From Gordonia bronchialis DSM 43247 (GTDB lineage Bacteria > Actinomycetota > Actinomycetes > Mycobacteriales > Mycobacteriaceae): 64,000 nucleotides of DNA. The stretch is from assembly GCF_000024785.1 (NCBI RefSeq), contig NC_013441.1, positions 1 to 64,000 of the forward strand, in the 5' to 3' direction. The position numbers and the translations under genes were made by a program. Positions 52,020-60,669 of the stretch are shown one piece after another (positions within the stretch are counted from its first letter, which is position 1; each line of letters opens with the position of its first letter). The notes beneath the pieces were generated by a model that did not search any database, was not told where the DNA came from, and was given only the letters and a program-made list of their open reading frames with translations.

Positions 52020-53803
52020 GTATTCATCCCAGCATCAACCACTCTGAAGTCCACACCAGCGACAGGATCTTCACTCAAGCAGTGGTCGTCGTGAACCGCT
52101 CCGGTGCCGCAGCGATGATCGAGGCGTGGCGAGCCGAGAGCGTGGCCGCACCCCGCGGACCGTTCCGAGGGGCCCTGTCCTACACAGTCGAAAGCGTCCT
52201 CGTCGCCCTTGCCTGCGTGCTGCTCAGACGAGCCGAACCTACGGTCCGCACGATTTTCCGCACCCTGCTCGACTTCACCCCTGACCAGCTTGCCCAGCTC
52301 GACATCGCCGACGCCGATCTCACCGCCATCAGGTCCGATGCTGACCGAGCCTTGAAAAGCTTCAGGAACCGGCTTGATCGAACACTGGCCTGCCTGGACT
52401 CGGCACGCGATCAGCCCGCAGTACGAATTCCCGTCGCCCAGCACAAGGCGATCATCCGAGCCCGAACCCCTGAGCAACAAGAAGCATACGCGATAGCGGC
52501 GCAACGACTCTCGACTGTCGTCAATCGCATTCTGGCCGGCTCGATTCCCACCGAATACCAACAAAGCGGCCGCGGCGATGTCGTCGTCGACGAGACCATC
52601 ATCGACACGTCAGATGGGACCTACGACCTTGGCGTCACCGACGACCGCAACCGGTCGGCCATCTACTTCGGTGGCTACTACCGAAGGGACTATCGCAATC
52701 GCGTCGACGCCGAGGGGAATCCGCTGACGAAGAAACGGGCGTGGGGAATCGGTGTCACGGCGGTCAGCAGTGTCGGGCCGCCCGATGCCTTGCATAACCG
52801 GCCGATCCTGTTCACCGGCATAGCTATTCACCCACCGACGTCGGGATCACTCGAAGGGCTCGACGAAGCCATCGAGCATCATCAACGCAACGGGTTCGAC
52901 AGTCGATCCGCAAGCCGAACCGCCAGATGGCCGCTGATCACCTTCGACATGGGCTATTTGAAAGACGGCCTCGATCGATGGCAATTTGATCGCAAATATG
53001 CTGGCGTCTTCCGCTATCCCGACCACTGGCGACGCGACTTCGAGAGCGTTCCCGCCCAGCCCGGCGGCGCCAAACCGGGACCCGTCCAACTTTCGGGTGC
53101 TTGGTACTGCCCGACAGCTGCCGGCATCTCCCTGGGCAAGAACTACGTCAAGCCCTTGCGCGACGTGCTCAATAAGGACGAATGGGAAGCTCGCGAACGC
53201 CGACTTCGTCAGCTCCTGCCACGGCTGATGGGGGTCGACAGACGACTGCTTGAACGCAATACTCGACCAGGCCGCCCCGCCGAAGGTACTCAGCCTGCTA
53301 AATCCGTCAAGCTGGTGCTGACCTGCCCGGCAAGCATCGGCAACGTGAGATGCGCGAGGTGGCACAACGCCGAGACCGAGGACCGGCTCGACCTGCCCTA
53401 CATCGAACCCGAGCCCGACATGCCGTACTTCCCGTGTTGCACACAGCGCAGCGTCACAATCACGCTGACCGACGACCAACGAAAGCGTCAACAGCTCAGT
53501 CAGTGGGCACCCGGATCCAACGACCACGCGATCTACCACGAGGCTGCCCGCGCGCTCACCGAGCAACGCTTCAATCTGATCAAATCGCGGACAGTCGCCG
53601 GCCTGGTCCATCTCAAGTACGGGCCGCGCCGCGAACCGCTGGTCAAGCTCATCATCGCGATGGCGTTCGCCGTCGTGAACGTTCGCGAGATCGAGCGATT
53701 CGAATCGTCAAACCGTGACCTCCCCGAATCAATCGCCGCGAAATGGCGCCGACTCGAAGCGGACCTCGGACAGCCGCCGATCCGAATGCCCAACCGCACA
53801 TGA
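52016..53803 (+). CDS. Putative DDE-type transposase of a two-gene element
   Basis: The 595-residue protein is translationally coupled to the recombinase-like gene. It shows the spacing of an RNase-H-fold transposase: VVVDETIIDTSDG (about 190-200), WPLITFDMGYLKDG (about 305) and a C-terminal ALTEQRFNLIKSRTVAGLVH (about 520) with the likely third acidic residue. The closing LVKLIIAMAFAVVNVREIERF resembles the end of IS4/IS1182-type enzymes. A Cys pair lies near 455 (VRCARWH) and FPCCTQ near 480. No standard IS family is recognised. Function as the transposition enzyme of an actinobacterial element is inferred. Confidence 0.65.
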   Translation: MSIHPSINHSEVHTSDRIFTQAVVVVNRSGAAAMIEAWRAESVAAPRGPFRGALSYTVESVLVALACVLLRRAEPTVRTIFRTLLDFTPDQLAQLDIADADLTAIRSDADRALKSFRNRLDRTLACLDSARDQPAVRIPVAQHKAIIRARTPEQQEAYAIAAQRLSTVVNRILAGSIPTEYQQSGRGDVVVDETIIDTSDGTYDLGVTDDRNRSAIYFGGYYRRDYRNRVDAEGNPLTKKRAWGIGVTAVSSVGPPDALHNRPILFTGIAIHPPTSGSLEGLDEAIEHHQRNGFDSRSASRTARWPLITFDMGYLKDGLDRWQFDRKYAGVFRYPDHWRRDFESVPAQPGGAKPGPVQLSGAWYCPTAAGISLGKNYVKPLRDVLNKDEWEARERRLRQLLPRLMGVDRRLLERNTRPGRPAEGTQPAKSVKLVLTCPASIGNVRCARWHNAETEDRLDLPYIEPEPDMPYFPCCTQRSVTITLTDDQRKRQQLSQWAPGSNDHAIYHEAARALTEQRFNLIKSRTVAGLVHLKYGPRREPLVKLIIAMAFAVVNVREIERFESSNRDLPESIAAKWRRLEADLGQPPIRMPNRT

Positions 53804-53832
53804 CCCCTTAACTCAACAACTGCAAACCTGAC

Positions 53833-53862
53833 GAGGGCGGCCCCGAAGCCTGGGCCGCCCTC
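53833..53862 (+). terminator. Hairpin after the DDE-type gene
   Basis: GAGGGCGGCCC (53833-53843) pairs perfectly with GGGCCGCCCTC (53852-53862) around an 8-base loop, 30 bases after the stop. There is no T-tract, so it may be a bidirectional or mycobacterial-type terminator. The following bases to 54137 hold no gene that I can support. Confidence 0.7.
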
Positions 53863-54137
53863 AGTCGCGCTTCGGCTCGGAAACCAATCGAAGATTAACC
53901 GCCCATCCAGACGCCGGAACTCTGTGAGCGGCTCTGCGCTGGGCAAGCCGCAGTGCAGATTCCATGACCCCACCCCGGGCCATCTACGCGACGACCAATC
54001 CAGGGCCCGCGGCCAGCACGCAAGGATCGAGTGGCCAACGGCCGAAACTCGTCGGAGATTCGGCATAAACTAGTCGGATATCAGTCCACGAAACATCACG
54101 GCTGCAGGCAAGATAAACCGCTCACCACGAGTGGTTC

Positions 54138-54177
54138 AGCTCAGGTCGCAGATATGCTGCCTGAGCTTTGTTCTTTT
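54138..54177 (+). terminator. Intrinsic terminator at the right edge of the island
   Basis: AGCTCAGG (54138-54145) pairs with CCTGAGCT (54160-54167) and is followed by TTGTTCTTTTC. It resembles the terminator after tRNA-Leu at 34868 and shares the preceding decamer GTTCAGCTCA (54134-54143; compare 34846-34855). Confidence 0.75.
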
Positions 54178-54226
54178 CCTCACGTTTCCGCCCGCGGTTC
54201 GCCCGCTCAAGCGTTGAACGTTGTAG

Positions 54227-55027
54227 CTACCGCGCGCTCCGGCGCGCAGCAATCACTCTGTCGCGCACCTCATTCGGCCAGATGTTGCGTGTCGGCACCA
54301 CTGTGTCGAGCGCCGACAGCCGGGCTGCGTAGCGATGCAGAGAGCGCCGATCGTCCTCCGACACGCTGATGCCCAGATGCTCGGCGGCCACCGGATGCTG
54401 GATCGCGCGAACGGCTGCGGTGGGGAGCTTCTTGAAGAGCCAGTAGTCGGGTCGGAGGAGTTGATCGCGATACCAGGCCAGACCAGGGTCGGGATCGAGT
54501 TCGGTGGCCAGTGCGTGCGCGAAGTACTCATCGAATTCGACGACGGTCGTTGGCATCACGCGCGATGAGATGCCGAAGCGGCGATACCACTCACAGGTCT
54601 CGGCGTAGAGCTGTTCGCGCATCGGCTCGGTGAGGCCACCGAAGAAGACGTCCACGCACATGAACAATGCATCGACGTAGGTGGCGTGCTCGAAGAAGAA
54701 CACGTCGGGATTGAGCGCGTGGTAGCGCCGACCGTCGGGCCGGTGGCCGTGAAACTCGTCGTGGCTGTAGCGGATCATCCGCACCTCGTCGAAGTCCGCG
54801 TCGTACGCCGAACGCACGATGCATGGCGCCGTGCGTTGCTTGTGCACAAAGACGCGACGCTTGACCAACGAGAACTCGTGGGTCGCGGCGGCGATCGACG
54901 GATGCAGCATCTGCAGCGTGACGGCCCGGCAGATCGACATGATGAACCGGCGATCGCCCAGATAGCGCCATAGCAGCGAGTTCTCGTCGAGCGTCACTCC
55001 GGCGTTGTTGATGGCCATCGTTGGCAC
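54227..55027 (-). CDS. Oxygenase MpaB family protein (DUF2236)
   Basis: The 266-residue protein belongs to the DUF2236/MpaB-like family of haem-associated oxygenases (latex-clearing-protein relatives). Visible family features are DENSLLWRYLGDRRFIM at the start, AVTLQMLHPSIAAATHEFS, the R-x4-H-x3-HG stretch IRYSHDEFHGHRPDGRRYHAL, and FFFEHATYVDALF. Substrate unknown. Either GTG at 55027 or ATG at 55019 (MAINNAGV) can be the start. Confidence 0.85.
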   Translation of the reverse strand: MPTMAINNAGVTLDENSLLWRYLGDRRFIMSICRAVTLQMLHPSIAAATHEFSLVKRRVFVHKQRTAPCIVRSAYDADFDEVRMIRYSHDEFHGHRPDGRRYHALNPDVFFFEHATYVDALFMCVDVFFGGLTEPMREQLYAETCEWYRRFGISSRVMPTTVVEFDEYFAHALATELDPDPGLAWYRDQLLRPDYWLFKKLPTAAVRAIQHPVAAEHLGISVSEDDRRSLHRYAARLSALDTVVPTRNIWPNEVRDRVIAARRSAR

Positions 55028-55122
55028 CCCCGCCCGTCCAGTATCTGATCACAAGTGTAGTCAGACGTGGCACGTCCCGCGATCGGGTACGGGTGCTCAC
55101 CGTACGTCGAGTGCCCGCTGCA

Positions 55123-56097
55123 TCACGACGCCGAATCGGCGACCTCTTCTTTGGCATGACCCCGGCGTTTCGGGATGAAGTGCATGACCACCACGATGAT
55201 CGCGCCGATCACCAATCCGACGAGCGCCGACACGACCGTCCCGGACGTCCATGCCAACACGCCGCCGAACCCGTGGGCGAGCTCCTCGAACCAGTGCTCG
55301 ACGTCGTGCAGACGATCGGCCGGCCAATGGAATCCGGCCTCACCGACGTTGACGATCAGAATGTGACCGCCGACCCACAACATCGCGGCGATACCGACGA
55401 CGGTGAGCGTGGACATCACCTTGGGCATCGCCCGGACCAGGCCACGTCCGATGCGCTGACTGGCCGTCGACTCGCGCTGCGCCAGCGACAGCCCGACGTC
55501 GTCCATCTTCACGATCACCCCGACCACGCCGTAGACGAGGACCGTGATGAGGACGGCCACGACGATGAGCACTGCCAGCCGCGTGAAGAACGGCTCGGAC
55601 TCGACCGACGACAACGAGATCACCATGATCTCCGCCGACAGGATCAGGTCGGTGCGAATCGCGCCGTTGACCATCGACTTCTCGAACTCCGGACCCTTCT
55701 CTGCGGCCGGCACGTCGTCGACGTGGTCGCCGGAGTGCCCACCACCGAAGGCCTCGTACACCTTCTCGGCGCCCTCGTAGCACAGGAACAGGCCCCCGGC
55801 GATCAGGAGATACGGCAGCGCTTGCGGAAGGAACTGACTCAGGATCATCGCGACCGGCAGAATGATCAGCAGCTTGTTGCGGATCGAACCGACGGCGATC
55901 TTGCGGACGATCGGCAGTTCCCGATCAGGGGTGAAGCCATGAACGTATCGGGGTGTCACGGCGGTGTCATCGACAACGACGCCCGCGGCTTTGACACTGG
56001 CCTTTCCGGCTGCCGCGCCGATGTCGTCGATCGACGCCGCGGCCACCTTGGTCAGAGCCGCGATGTCGTCGAGCAGGGCGACGAGGCCACCAGCCAC
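55123..56097 (-). CDS. DUF808 family membrane protein
   Basis: The 324-residue protein starts MAGGLVALLDDIAALTKVAA (GTG at 56097 behind CTGGAGGTT), the hallmark N-terminus of DUF808/YedI proteins. About seven membrane helices follow, with RNKLLIILPVAMILSQFLPQ, GGLFLCYEGAEKVYE and MVNGAIRTDLILSAEIMVISL typical of the family. The function of DUF808 is unknown. An upstream extension to 56121 is open but less likely. Confidence 0.9.
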   Translation of the reverse strand: MAGGLVALLDDIAALTKVAAASIDDIGAAAGKASVKAAGVVVDDTAVTPRYVHGFTPDRELPIVRKIAVGSIRNKLLIILPVAMILSQFLPQALPYLLIAGGLFLCYEGAEKVYEAFGGGHSGDHVDDVPAAEKGPEFEKSMVNGAIRTDLILSAEIMVISLSSVESEPFFTRLAVLIVVAVLITVLVYGVVGVIVKMDDVGLSLAQRESTASQRIGRGLVRAMPKVMSTLTVVGIAAMLWVGGHILIVNVGEAGFHWPADRLHDVEHWFEELAHGFGGVLAWTSGTVVSALVGLVIGAIIVVVMHFIPKRRGHAKEEVADSAS

Positions 56098-56215
56098 AGG
56101 AACCTCCAGAAGACGAAGCACAGGTCAGCAACAGTATGCCGACTGGGCTCCTGCGTGGCTGACCTCACCTCCACCCGGCCACGGTGGATCTGCATGCGAG
56201 TGGTGGTCGGGCGGG

Positions 56216-56774
56216 TCAGGACGGTGCCGCGGAGCTACTCCGGTCGATCTCGATGTCGCCTTCCTTCTGCGCTGTGGATGGCCCGGAGAGCACTGGCTGA
56301 TCGGCGTAGACGAGCTTCACGAACTCGACCCGATTGCGGACCCGGGTGATGGTGAAGATCCGGCTCACATACTTCTTCACCGTGTCGAGTTCGAGACTCA
56401 GCGTCGCGGCTATCTCGTCGGTGGCGAGTCCCAGATGTACGGCGGCGCTGCGTAGTCGCCGACGGTAGAGGAACACTTCAAGGTATTCGATTGCGGTGGA
56501 GGGCAATTGGCGCAGCAAGGTGTGGGAGATCGCCGGTGCAGCGCGTCGAAGGATTGCGGTGACGCGAACATGTCGGTGGGTACCGGCCGGTCTGGTACTC
56601 GTCGATGATCGGGGTGATGCGTCCGGTGGTGACCGGGTCGGGGTCGGCGAAGGCCCCACAGAACGTGGGTCCGGTCAGGAATGTGGTGTTCGCAAACCTG
56701 TAGTGCTCGTGCAGCGCGTCCATCAGCGTGTGCTTGAACTCGCTCAGCGTCGGCGCCGCCGCACACGACACCAC
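56216..56774 (-). pseudogene. LuxR-type transcription regulator, frameshifted
   Basis: Three consecutive frames on - together make one regulator. The first (from 56774) reads LSEFKHTLMDALHEHYRFANTT to about DEYQTGRYP; the next continues TDMFASPQSFDALHRR; the third has SHTLLRQLPSTAIEYLEVFLYRR and a LuxR helix-turn-helix, LATDEIAATLSLELDTVKKYVSRIF, ending at 56216. Two single-base shifts, near 56580 and 56535, separate them. The N-terminus also runs into a monooxygenase remnant, so the gene may be truncated as well. Confidence 0.75.
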
Positions 56775-56913
56775 CGTCGATCGCTCTCAGTGGTGTCTCG
56801 CCGGCCCCTTCCACGTCGCCGAGACGGAGGAGCAGGCCCGTAAGCAGGTCGAATACGGCATTGAGGAGTGGTTCGACTACTTCCAGTACGTGGCCGGCGC
56901 AACTCGACCGGCG
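56768..56913 (+). pseudogene. Luciferase-like monooxygenase remnant
   Basis: A stretch of about 48 codons reads TTVDRSQWCLAGPFHVAETE and continues QARKQVEYGIEEWFDYFQYV, which matches a short internal part of flavin-dependent luciferase-like monooxygenases. Neither the start nor the end of such a protein (normally about 350-400 residues) is present. It is a decayed fragment in an otherwise non-coding stretch before 57115. Confidence 0.6.
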
Positions 56914-57114
56914 TTTGGGTCATCATGCCGTGTGGATCGTCATGGAGGTCCCACCCCTGTCGAGCGACGGGTTGCACTGGTGATGAGGGTACCGCCGCGG
57001 GAATGCAAGCACTGGGTGCTGCGCGAACTCGTCGCGCGTCTTGCCCAATCGGTGCCGATGGAGTATCAAAATGAGAACACGTTCTAGTTCCTCGGAGCTC
57101 GTGAAGGAGCCCCC

Positions 57115-58242
57115 ATGCACACACCGATCTGCGACGACCTCGGCATCGAGTTCCCCATCTTCGCCTTCACCCACTGCCGCGACGTGGTGGTGGCCGTCAG
57201 CAAGGCCGGCGGCTTCGGGGTACTCGGTGCGGTGGGCTTCACGCCCGAGCAACTCGAGATCGAGCTCAACTGGATCGACGAGCACATCGGCGATCACCCG
57301 TACGGCGTCGACATCGTCATCCCCAACAAGTACGAGGGCATGGACGCCGACATGTCGGCGGAAGACCTCACCAAGATGCTGCAGTCGATGGTGCCGGCCG
57401 AGACCCTCGACTTCGGCCGCAAGTTGCTGCTCGACCATGGCGTGCCGCTCAACGAGGACGACGACAACTCGCTGCAGCTGCTCGGCTGGACCGAGGCCAC
57501 GGCCACCCCGCAGGTGGAGATCGCGTTGCAGCATCCCAAGGTCAGTCTGATCGCCAACGCGTTGGGTACGCCGCCGGCGGACATGATCGAGCATATCCAC
57601 GCTGCGGGCCGAAAAGTGGCTGCGCTCTGCGGATCTCCCAAGCAAGCCCGCAAGCACGCGGATGCCGGTGTGGACATCATCATCGCCCAAGGTGGCGAAG
57701 GCGGCGGGCACTGTGGTGAGGTCGGTTCGATCGTACTGTGGCCGCAGGTCGTGAAAGAGGTTGCGCCGGTGCCGGTTCTCGCGGCCGGTGGTATCGGCAG
57801 CGGCCAGCAGATCGCTGCCGCCCTGGCGCTCGGCGCGCAGGGTGCCTGGAGCGGATCTCAGTGGCTGATGGTCGAAGAGGCCGAGAACACGCCCGTCCAG
57901 CAGGCCACCTACATCAAGGCCGGCAGCCGCGACACCGTGCGCAGCCGCTCCTTCACCGGCAAGCCGTGCCGCATGCTCCGCAACGACTGGACCGAGGCGT
58001 GGGAAGATCCCAACAACCCCGATCCGTTGGGAATGCCGTTGCAGTACATGGTGTCCGGCATGGCGGTGGCGGCCACCCACAAGCATCCCGACGAGAGCAT
58101 CGACGTGGCGTTCAACCCCGTCGGCCAGGTGGTGGGGCAGTTCGAGAAGGTGGAGAAGACGGCCGCGGTCATCGAGCGGTGGGTCGGCGAATACATCGAG
58201 GCGACGGGGACTCTGGAGAATCTGGCCAAAGAATCGGTGTAG
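57115..58242 (+). CDS. Nitronate monooxygenase family flavoprotein
   Basis: FMN-dependent enzymes of this family oxidise nitronates such as propionate 3-nitronate; some members have other substrates. The 375-residue product has the TIM-barrel motifs: FPIFAFTHCRDVVVAVSKAGGFGVLGAVG at the N-terminus, GVDIIIAQGGEGGGHCGEVG near 185 and PVLAAGGIGSGQQIAAALALGAQGAWSG near 222-249, which bind the FMN phosphate. ATG at 57115 follows GAAGGAG. Confidence 0.9.
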   Translation: MHTPICDDLGIEFPIFAFTHCRDVVVAVSKAGGFGVLGAVGFTPEQLEIELNWIDEHIGDHPYGVDIVIPNKYEGMDADMSAEDLTKMLQSMVPAETLDFGRKLLLDHGVPLNEDDDNSLQLLGWTEATATPQVEIALQHPKVSLIANALGTPPADMIEHIHAAGRKVAALCGSPKQARKHADAGVDIIIAQGGEGGGHCGEVGSIVLWPQVVKEVAPVPVLAAGGIGSGQQIAAALALGAQGAWSGSQWLMVEEAENTPVQQATYIKAGSRDTVRSRSFTGKPCRMLRNDWTEAWEDPNNPDPLGMPLQYMVSGMAVAATHKHPDESIDVAFNPVGQVVGQFEKVEKTAAVIERWVGEYIEATGTLENLAKESV

Positions 58243-58369
58243 CCGGACGCGGCCGGTAGCGGCCTTTCCCCTCGTTGGTGAGATGGCGGTGTCGGCGCGC
58301 ACGGGGGCGGCGGGTCGGCCAGCAGAAGGGGAGACGGTTCATCCAGTGCCGGGTGGGCTGTTGGCGGTC

Positions 58370-58591
58370 TCACAGCAGCAACACCCACACGAACCGCAGC
58401 ACGATGATCGTGAAACCCAGCACGGCGGTGACCGCGAGCCAGCGTCGGGCGAGCCGTTCTCGGGTGTCGCGATCGCGGTCGGGGTGTTCGCGAAGGTAGA
58501 GGTAGGCGGCGGTGAGCGCACAGGCCGACGCGGCCACGCCGAGCGCGATCATGACGATCAGCAGGACCAGATTCGTTGTGCCGCCAAACAC
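58370..58591 (-). CDS. Small two-helix membrane protein
   Basis: A 73-residue protein with two membrane helices, LVLLIVMIALGVAASACALTA (about 8-28) and LAVTAVLGFTIIVLRFVWVL (about 52-72), separated by a charged loop DRDRDTRERLARR. Its GTG start (58591) lies 1 base beyond the stop of the serine hydrolase gene, so it is probably translated from the same message. No function is recognised. Confidence 0.65.
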   Translation of the reverse strand: MFGGTTNLVLLIVMIALGVAASACALTAAYLYLREHPDRDRDTRERLARRWLAVTAVLGFTIIVLRFVWVLLL

Positions 58592-58592
58592 T

Positions 58593-59744
58593 TCAGTCGG
58601 TGAGGGCCGCGAGGATCGCGCCGATGTAGGCGTCGGACCGGTCCGATCCGATGATGCCGGATCCCATCCTGTTCATCACGTAGGAGATCGTGAGCCGCTT
58701 GTCGGGGAACATGGCGGTGACCGATCCGCCCCAGCCACCCCAGAAGCAGATCCGCTCGTCGGGCAGCGACGGCACGGTCTGTGGTTCGGGCAGTCCGAAG
58801 CCGATTCCGAAGCGCAGTGGCACACCCAGCACGAGGTCGACCCCGCGGGCCTGCTCGTCGAAGATGTGCTCGATCGTTTTCTCCGACAACAGCTTCACGC
58901 CACCCACGGTGCCGCCGAGGGAGATCGCCGACAGCGTGCGCGCCAGGGCGCGGGCATTGGTGTGGCCGTTGAGGGCGCCCATGTCGGCGCGACGCCACTC
59001 GATGGTGTTGGCGGCCTTGGCGTCGGTGACCGGTCCGGTGAAGGTGCGGACGGCCAGCGGAGCCGGGGAGGTTGACGAGCGGTCGATCTCGGGCGGCGGT
59101 GGCGGCGGGACGATCTCGGCGACCCGGTCGTCGTCGTCGGGTGTGGCGCCGATCTGTAGGTCGACGCCCAGCGGTGCGGCGATCTCCTCGGCGACGAACT
59201 GCTTGAGATGCTTGCCGGTCACCCGGCGCACGATCTCGCCGAGCAGATGGCCCTGACTGGCCGCGTGATAGCCCGACGCCGTGCCCGGTTCCCACCAGGG
59301 TGCCTGCCCGGCCAGCCGCTCCACCGCGAAGTCCCAGTTGTAGAGATCGGTCGGGGCGAACGGCTTGTCCCAGCCGGACACCCCGGAGGTGTGCGCCATG
59401 ATGTGGCGAACCTCGATGGACTCCTTGCCGTTCTGCGCGAACTCCGGCCAGTACGTCGCGACCGGTGCGTAGAGATCCACCAGCCCCCGATCGACCAGCA
59501 TCAGTACGGCGAGCGCGGTGACCTCCTTGGTGGTCGACCAGACGTTGACGATGGTGTCGCGTTCCCACGGCAGGGTGCGCGCGGCGTCGCGGTGTCCACC
59601 CCACAGGTCGAGCACCGATTCACCGTCGAGGTCGACGGCGATGGCCGCACCGAGTTCCGTTCCGGATGCGAGCTGTTCGGCGAACACCTCCCGGACCGCA
59701 GAGAACCGGGGATCGGCCTCACCCTGTACAGCGTCGTCGCTCAT
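58593..59744 (-). CDS. Serine hydrolase, class C beta-lactamase family
   Basis: The 383-residue protein has the penicillin-recognising fold. The active-site SxxK appears as STTK near residue 74 in VNVWSTTKEVTAL, the second motif as SGYHAAS near 157, and HIMAHTSGVSGWD is the usual family segment. Members are esterases, peptidases or beta-lactamases; no signal peptide is present, so a cytosolic esterase is more likely than a resistance enzyme. ATG at 59744 (MSDDAVQG) behind GAGGAGTTGG is the better start than the longer frame to 59783. Confidence 0.88.
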   Translation of the reverse strand: MSDDAVQGEADPRFSAVREVFAEQLASGTELGAAIAVDLDGESVLDLWGGHRDAARTLPWERDTIVNVWSTTKEVTALAVLMLVDRGLVDLYAPVATYWPEFAQNGKESIEVRHIMAHTSGVSGWDKPFAPTDLYNWDFAVERLAGQAPWWEPGTASGYHAASQGHLLGEIVRRVTGKHLKQFVAEEIAAPLGVDLQIGATPDDDDRVAEIVPPPPPPEIDRSSTSPAPLAVRTFTGPVTDAKAANTIEWRRADMGALNGHTNARALARTLSAISLGGTVGGVKLLSEKTIEHIFDEQARGVDLVLGVPLRFGIGFGLPEPQTVPSLPDERICFWGGWGGSVTAMFPDKRLTISYVMNRMGSGIIGSDRSDAYIGAILAALTD

Positions 59745-59851
59745 CGTCCAACTCCTCATCGTGCAGCTGCTCACCGTCGCCACCCCTCCCGCCGATCGTA
59801 TGCGGCGACGACACCCGATCCGGCCGCTATCGCGTGGTACAAACGCAACTG

Positions 59852-60637
59852 ATGAATCGACGCCATCTGCTCCGCTCGGTCATGACACTGCTCGTGATCG
59901 GACTGATGGCTGTCGGATGCGGCACAGACACCCCGTCATCCGGTGCGCCGTCCGTCTCGCCCTCGGTGTCGCCCAAGCTGTCACCTCCGGGTGATGTCGC
60001 ACCGAGCAGGCCCACGCCGGTATCCGTCCCGCCGGTGTCGGCGGCGGCGCGCGCCGTCGGATTCATCGACGTTCGTACCGTGGTGCCGGACGCGATCGTC
60101 GACCTGCGGTACGCGACGCCGCACAACTTCACCGGTGTCACGCTGTACCCGCGCGGTGCGCGCTGCCTCGTCCACTCGTCGATGGGTGCCGGGCTGAAGA
60201 CGGCCGCTCAGGTGTTGCGCCGCGGCGGCGAGGTTCTGGTGTTCTGGGATTGCTACCGGCCGCATTCGGTGCAGCAGACGATGTATGAGAAGGTCTCCAA
60301 CCCGGCGTGGGTCGCCGCCCCCGGCCCGTACTCGCGCAGCCACGAATCGGGCCGCTCGGTGGACGTCACCATCGCGTCGCATCGCGCGAACTGCCGGGCG
60401 GCCCGTCGAATCGCCGAGGACTGTCTTGCCGAGATGGGCACCGGCTTCGACTCCTTCACCCCGGCCGCCATGGCGTACGCCACCGACGGTGTTTCCGCAG
60501 CGGCACAACGCAATCGCGCACGGCTGCGCAATGCGATGTCGGCGGGCGGCCTCGCGGTCTACTCCGGTGAGTGGTGGCACTTCGACGGCGCGGGCGCCGA
60601 CGTCCGGCGCCCCATCATCGACGTCGCCCCGTACTGA
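59852..60637 (+). CDS. VanX-type D-Ala-D-Ala dipeptidase, lipoprotein
   Basis: The 261-residue protein begins MNRRHLLRSVMTLLVIGLMA with a lipobox ending VGC (Cys near 28), so it should be an outer-leaflet lipoprotein. After a Ser/Pro-rich linker comes the peptidase M15D domain: FWDCYRPHSVQQTMYE, the zinc motif SRSHESGRSVDVT (His and Asp ligands, about 163-175) and GEWWHFDG (catalytic Glu and His ligand, about 244-251). An extracellular location fits peptidoglycan turnover rather than vancomycin resistance. Confidence 0.9.
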   Translation: MNRRHLLRSVMTLLVIGLMAVGCGTDTPSSGAPSVSPSVSPKLSPPGDVAPSRPTPVSVPPVSAAARAVGFIDVRTVVPDAIVDLRYATPHNFTGVTLYPRGARCLVHSSMGAGLKTAAQVLRRGGEVLVFWDCYRPHSVQQTMYEKVSNPAWVAAPGPYSRSHESGRSVDVTIASHRANCRAARRIAEDCLAEMGTGFDSFTPAAMAYATDGVSAAAQRNRARLRNAMSAGGLAVYSGEWWHFDGAGADVRRPIIDVAPY

Positions 60638-60669
60638 ATCTGCCCCGTACTGAATCGGGTTGGCCGACC

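Noticed and set aside
59852..60637. Vancomycin-resistance vanX
   Set aside because: The protein is an extracellular lipoprotein with no vanH/vanA partners nearby; a peptidoglycan-recycling role is more likely.
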